Assembly (NCBI GenBank): GCA_046155815.1
Contig: JBJXFY010000211.1
Coordinates: forward strand, 1 to 6,443
DNA length: 6,443 nucleotides
Direction of reading: 5' to 3'
From: JBJXFY01 sp046155815
Lineage (GTDB): Bacteria; Verrucomicrobiota; Verrucomicrobiia; Limisphaerales; CAIMTB01
A program made the position numbers and the translations under genes. Of the stretch, positions 6,262 to 6,443 are shown one piece after another. The notes below the pieces were generated by a model. The model did no database searches. It saw only the letters and a program-made list of their open reading frames with translations, and was not told where the DNA came from. Within the stretch, counting starts at the first letter, position 1. The number at the start of each line of letters is the position of its first letter.

Positions 6262-6400
6262 GCGGGATGGAGCTGCGGATGCGGACGGAAGGAGGCTTCA
6301 GGACGCGTGGCGTCCAAGGAAGGCTCCGTGCCTGAAACACCGCGTTGCGGTGGCAACGTAGGTTGAGGTTCAGGTTCCTGGTTGACGTTTCGTTTCTCAG
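6262..6400 (-). promoter_or_regulatory. Structured leader / upstream region of rpsA
   Basis: The stretch before rpsA has no gene but several short perfect stems: GGACGC/GCGTCC (6301-6315, 3-base loop), CACCGC/GCGGTG (6338-6352) and GTTGC/GCAAC (6344-6357). The last two overlap and so exclude each other. The start region lacks a Shine-Dalgarno sequence. In E. coli, S1 represses its own translation through a folded leader without a strong Shine-Dalgarno, so a similar role is conceivable here. The promoter itself could not be identified. Confidence 0.3.
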
Positions 6401-6403
6401 CCC

Positions 6404-6432
6404 AAAACGGGGGCCCGCACAAGCGGGCGCCC
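6404..6432 (-). terminator. Probable intrinsic terminator of a minus-strand gene beyond the right edge
   Basis: GGGGCCCGC (6410-6418) pairs with GCGGGC-CCC (6423-6432, one bulged G) around a four-base ACAA loop, giving a nine-pair GC stem. Read on the minus strand, the stem is followed by CGTTTT, a short U-tract. It would end a transcript entering from the right and separate that unit from rpsA. The T-run is only four bases, so read-through is possible. Confidence 0.5.
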
Positions 6433-6443
6433 GGGCCACCTCG

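Noticed and set aside
4633..6366. 577-codon open frame on the plus strand opposite rpsA
   Set aside because: It is antisense to an unmistakable S1 gene, and its product is a biased Leu/Asp/Glu/Val-rich string produced by the codon bias of rpsA.
6382..6387. TTGACG on the plus strand as a -35 box near the right edge
   Set aside because: No -10-like sequence lies 16-18 bases downstream, and there is no plus-strand gene for it to serve.

Overview
This GC-rich window carries seven protein genes on both strands and looks like ordinary chromosome from a Verrucomicrobiota-type bacterium, possibly Opitutales-like. That placement is inference. It rests on the combination of a secreted DUF1080 protein, a DUF5069 protein, a UVR-motif protein with a conserved N-terminal block, and a six-domain ribosomal protein S1. 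No rRNA or other strong phylogenetic marker apart from S1 is present. I see no tRNA, rRNA, CRISPR array, insertion sequence or phage gene.

Layout, left to right. (1) Minus strand 1-322: 5' part of a secreted DUF1080 (3-keto-disaccharide hydrolase-like) protein, cut by the window edge. (2) Minus 381-1280: a four-helix membrane segment joined in frame to a DUF5069 domain, just upstream of gene 1. (3) Plus 1370-1822: a stand-alone cyclic-nucleotide-binding-fold protein without a DNA-binding domain. (4) Minus 1788-2558: a calcineurin-like metallophosphoesterase whose 3' end overlaps gene 3 tail to tail. (5) Plus 2657-3544: a divergent dihydropteroate-synthase-like protein lacking several catalytic residues. 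(6) Plus 3665-4414: a UVR-motif protein of unknown function. (7) Minus 4582-6261: rpsA, followed by a clear intrinsic terminator (4516-4550) and preceded by a leader with several short stem-loops. A second terminator-like hairpin at the right edge probably ends a minus-strand gene outside the window.

The genes do not form one pathway. Apart from genes 2 and 1, each seems to be its own transcription unit. The clearest oddities are the membrane-DUF5069 fusion, the DHPS-like protein with altered catalytic positions, a cyclic-nucleotide fold with Cys at the usual phosphate-binding Arg, the lack of a Shine-Dalgarno sequence before all seven genes, a promoter placed so that gene 6 would be leaderless, and a near-identical hairpin core in separate intergenic regions. 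I found no convincing new multi-gene system. The DHPS-like protein and the fusion are the best leads.
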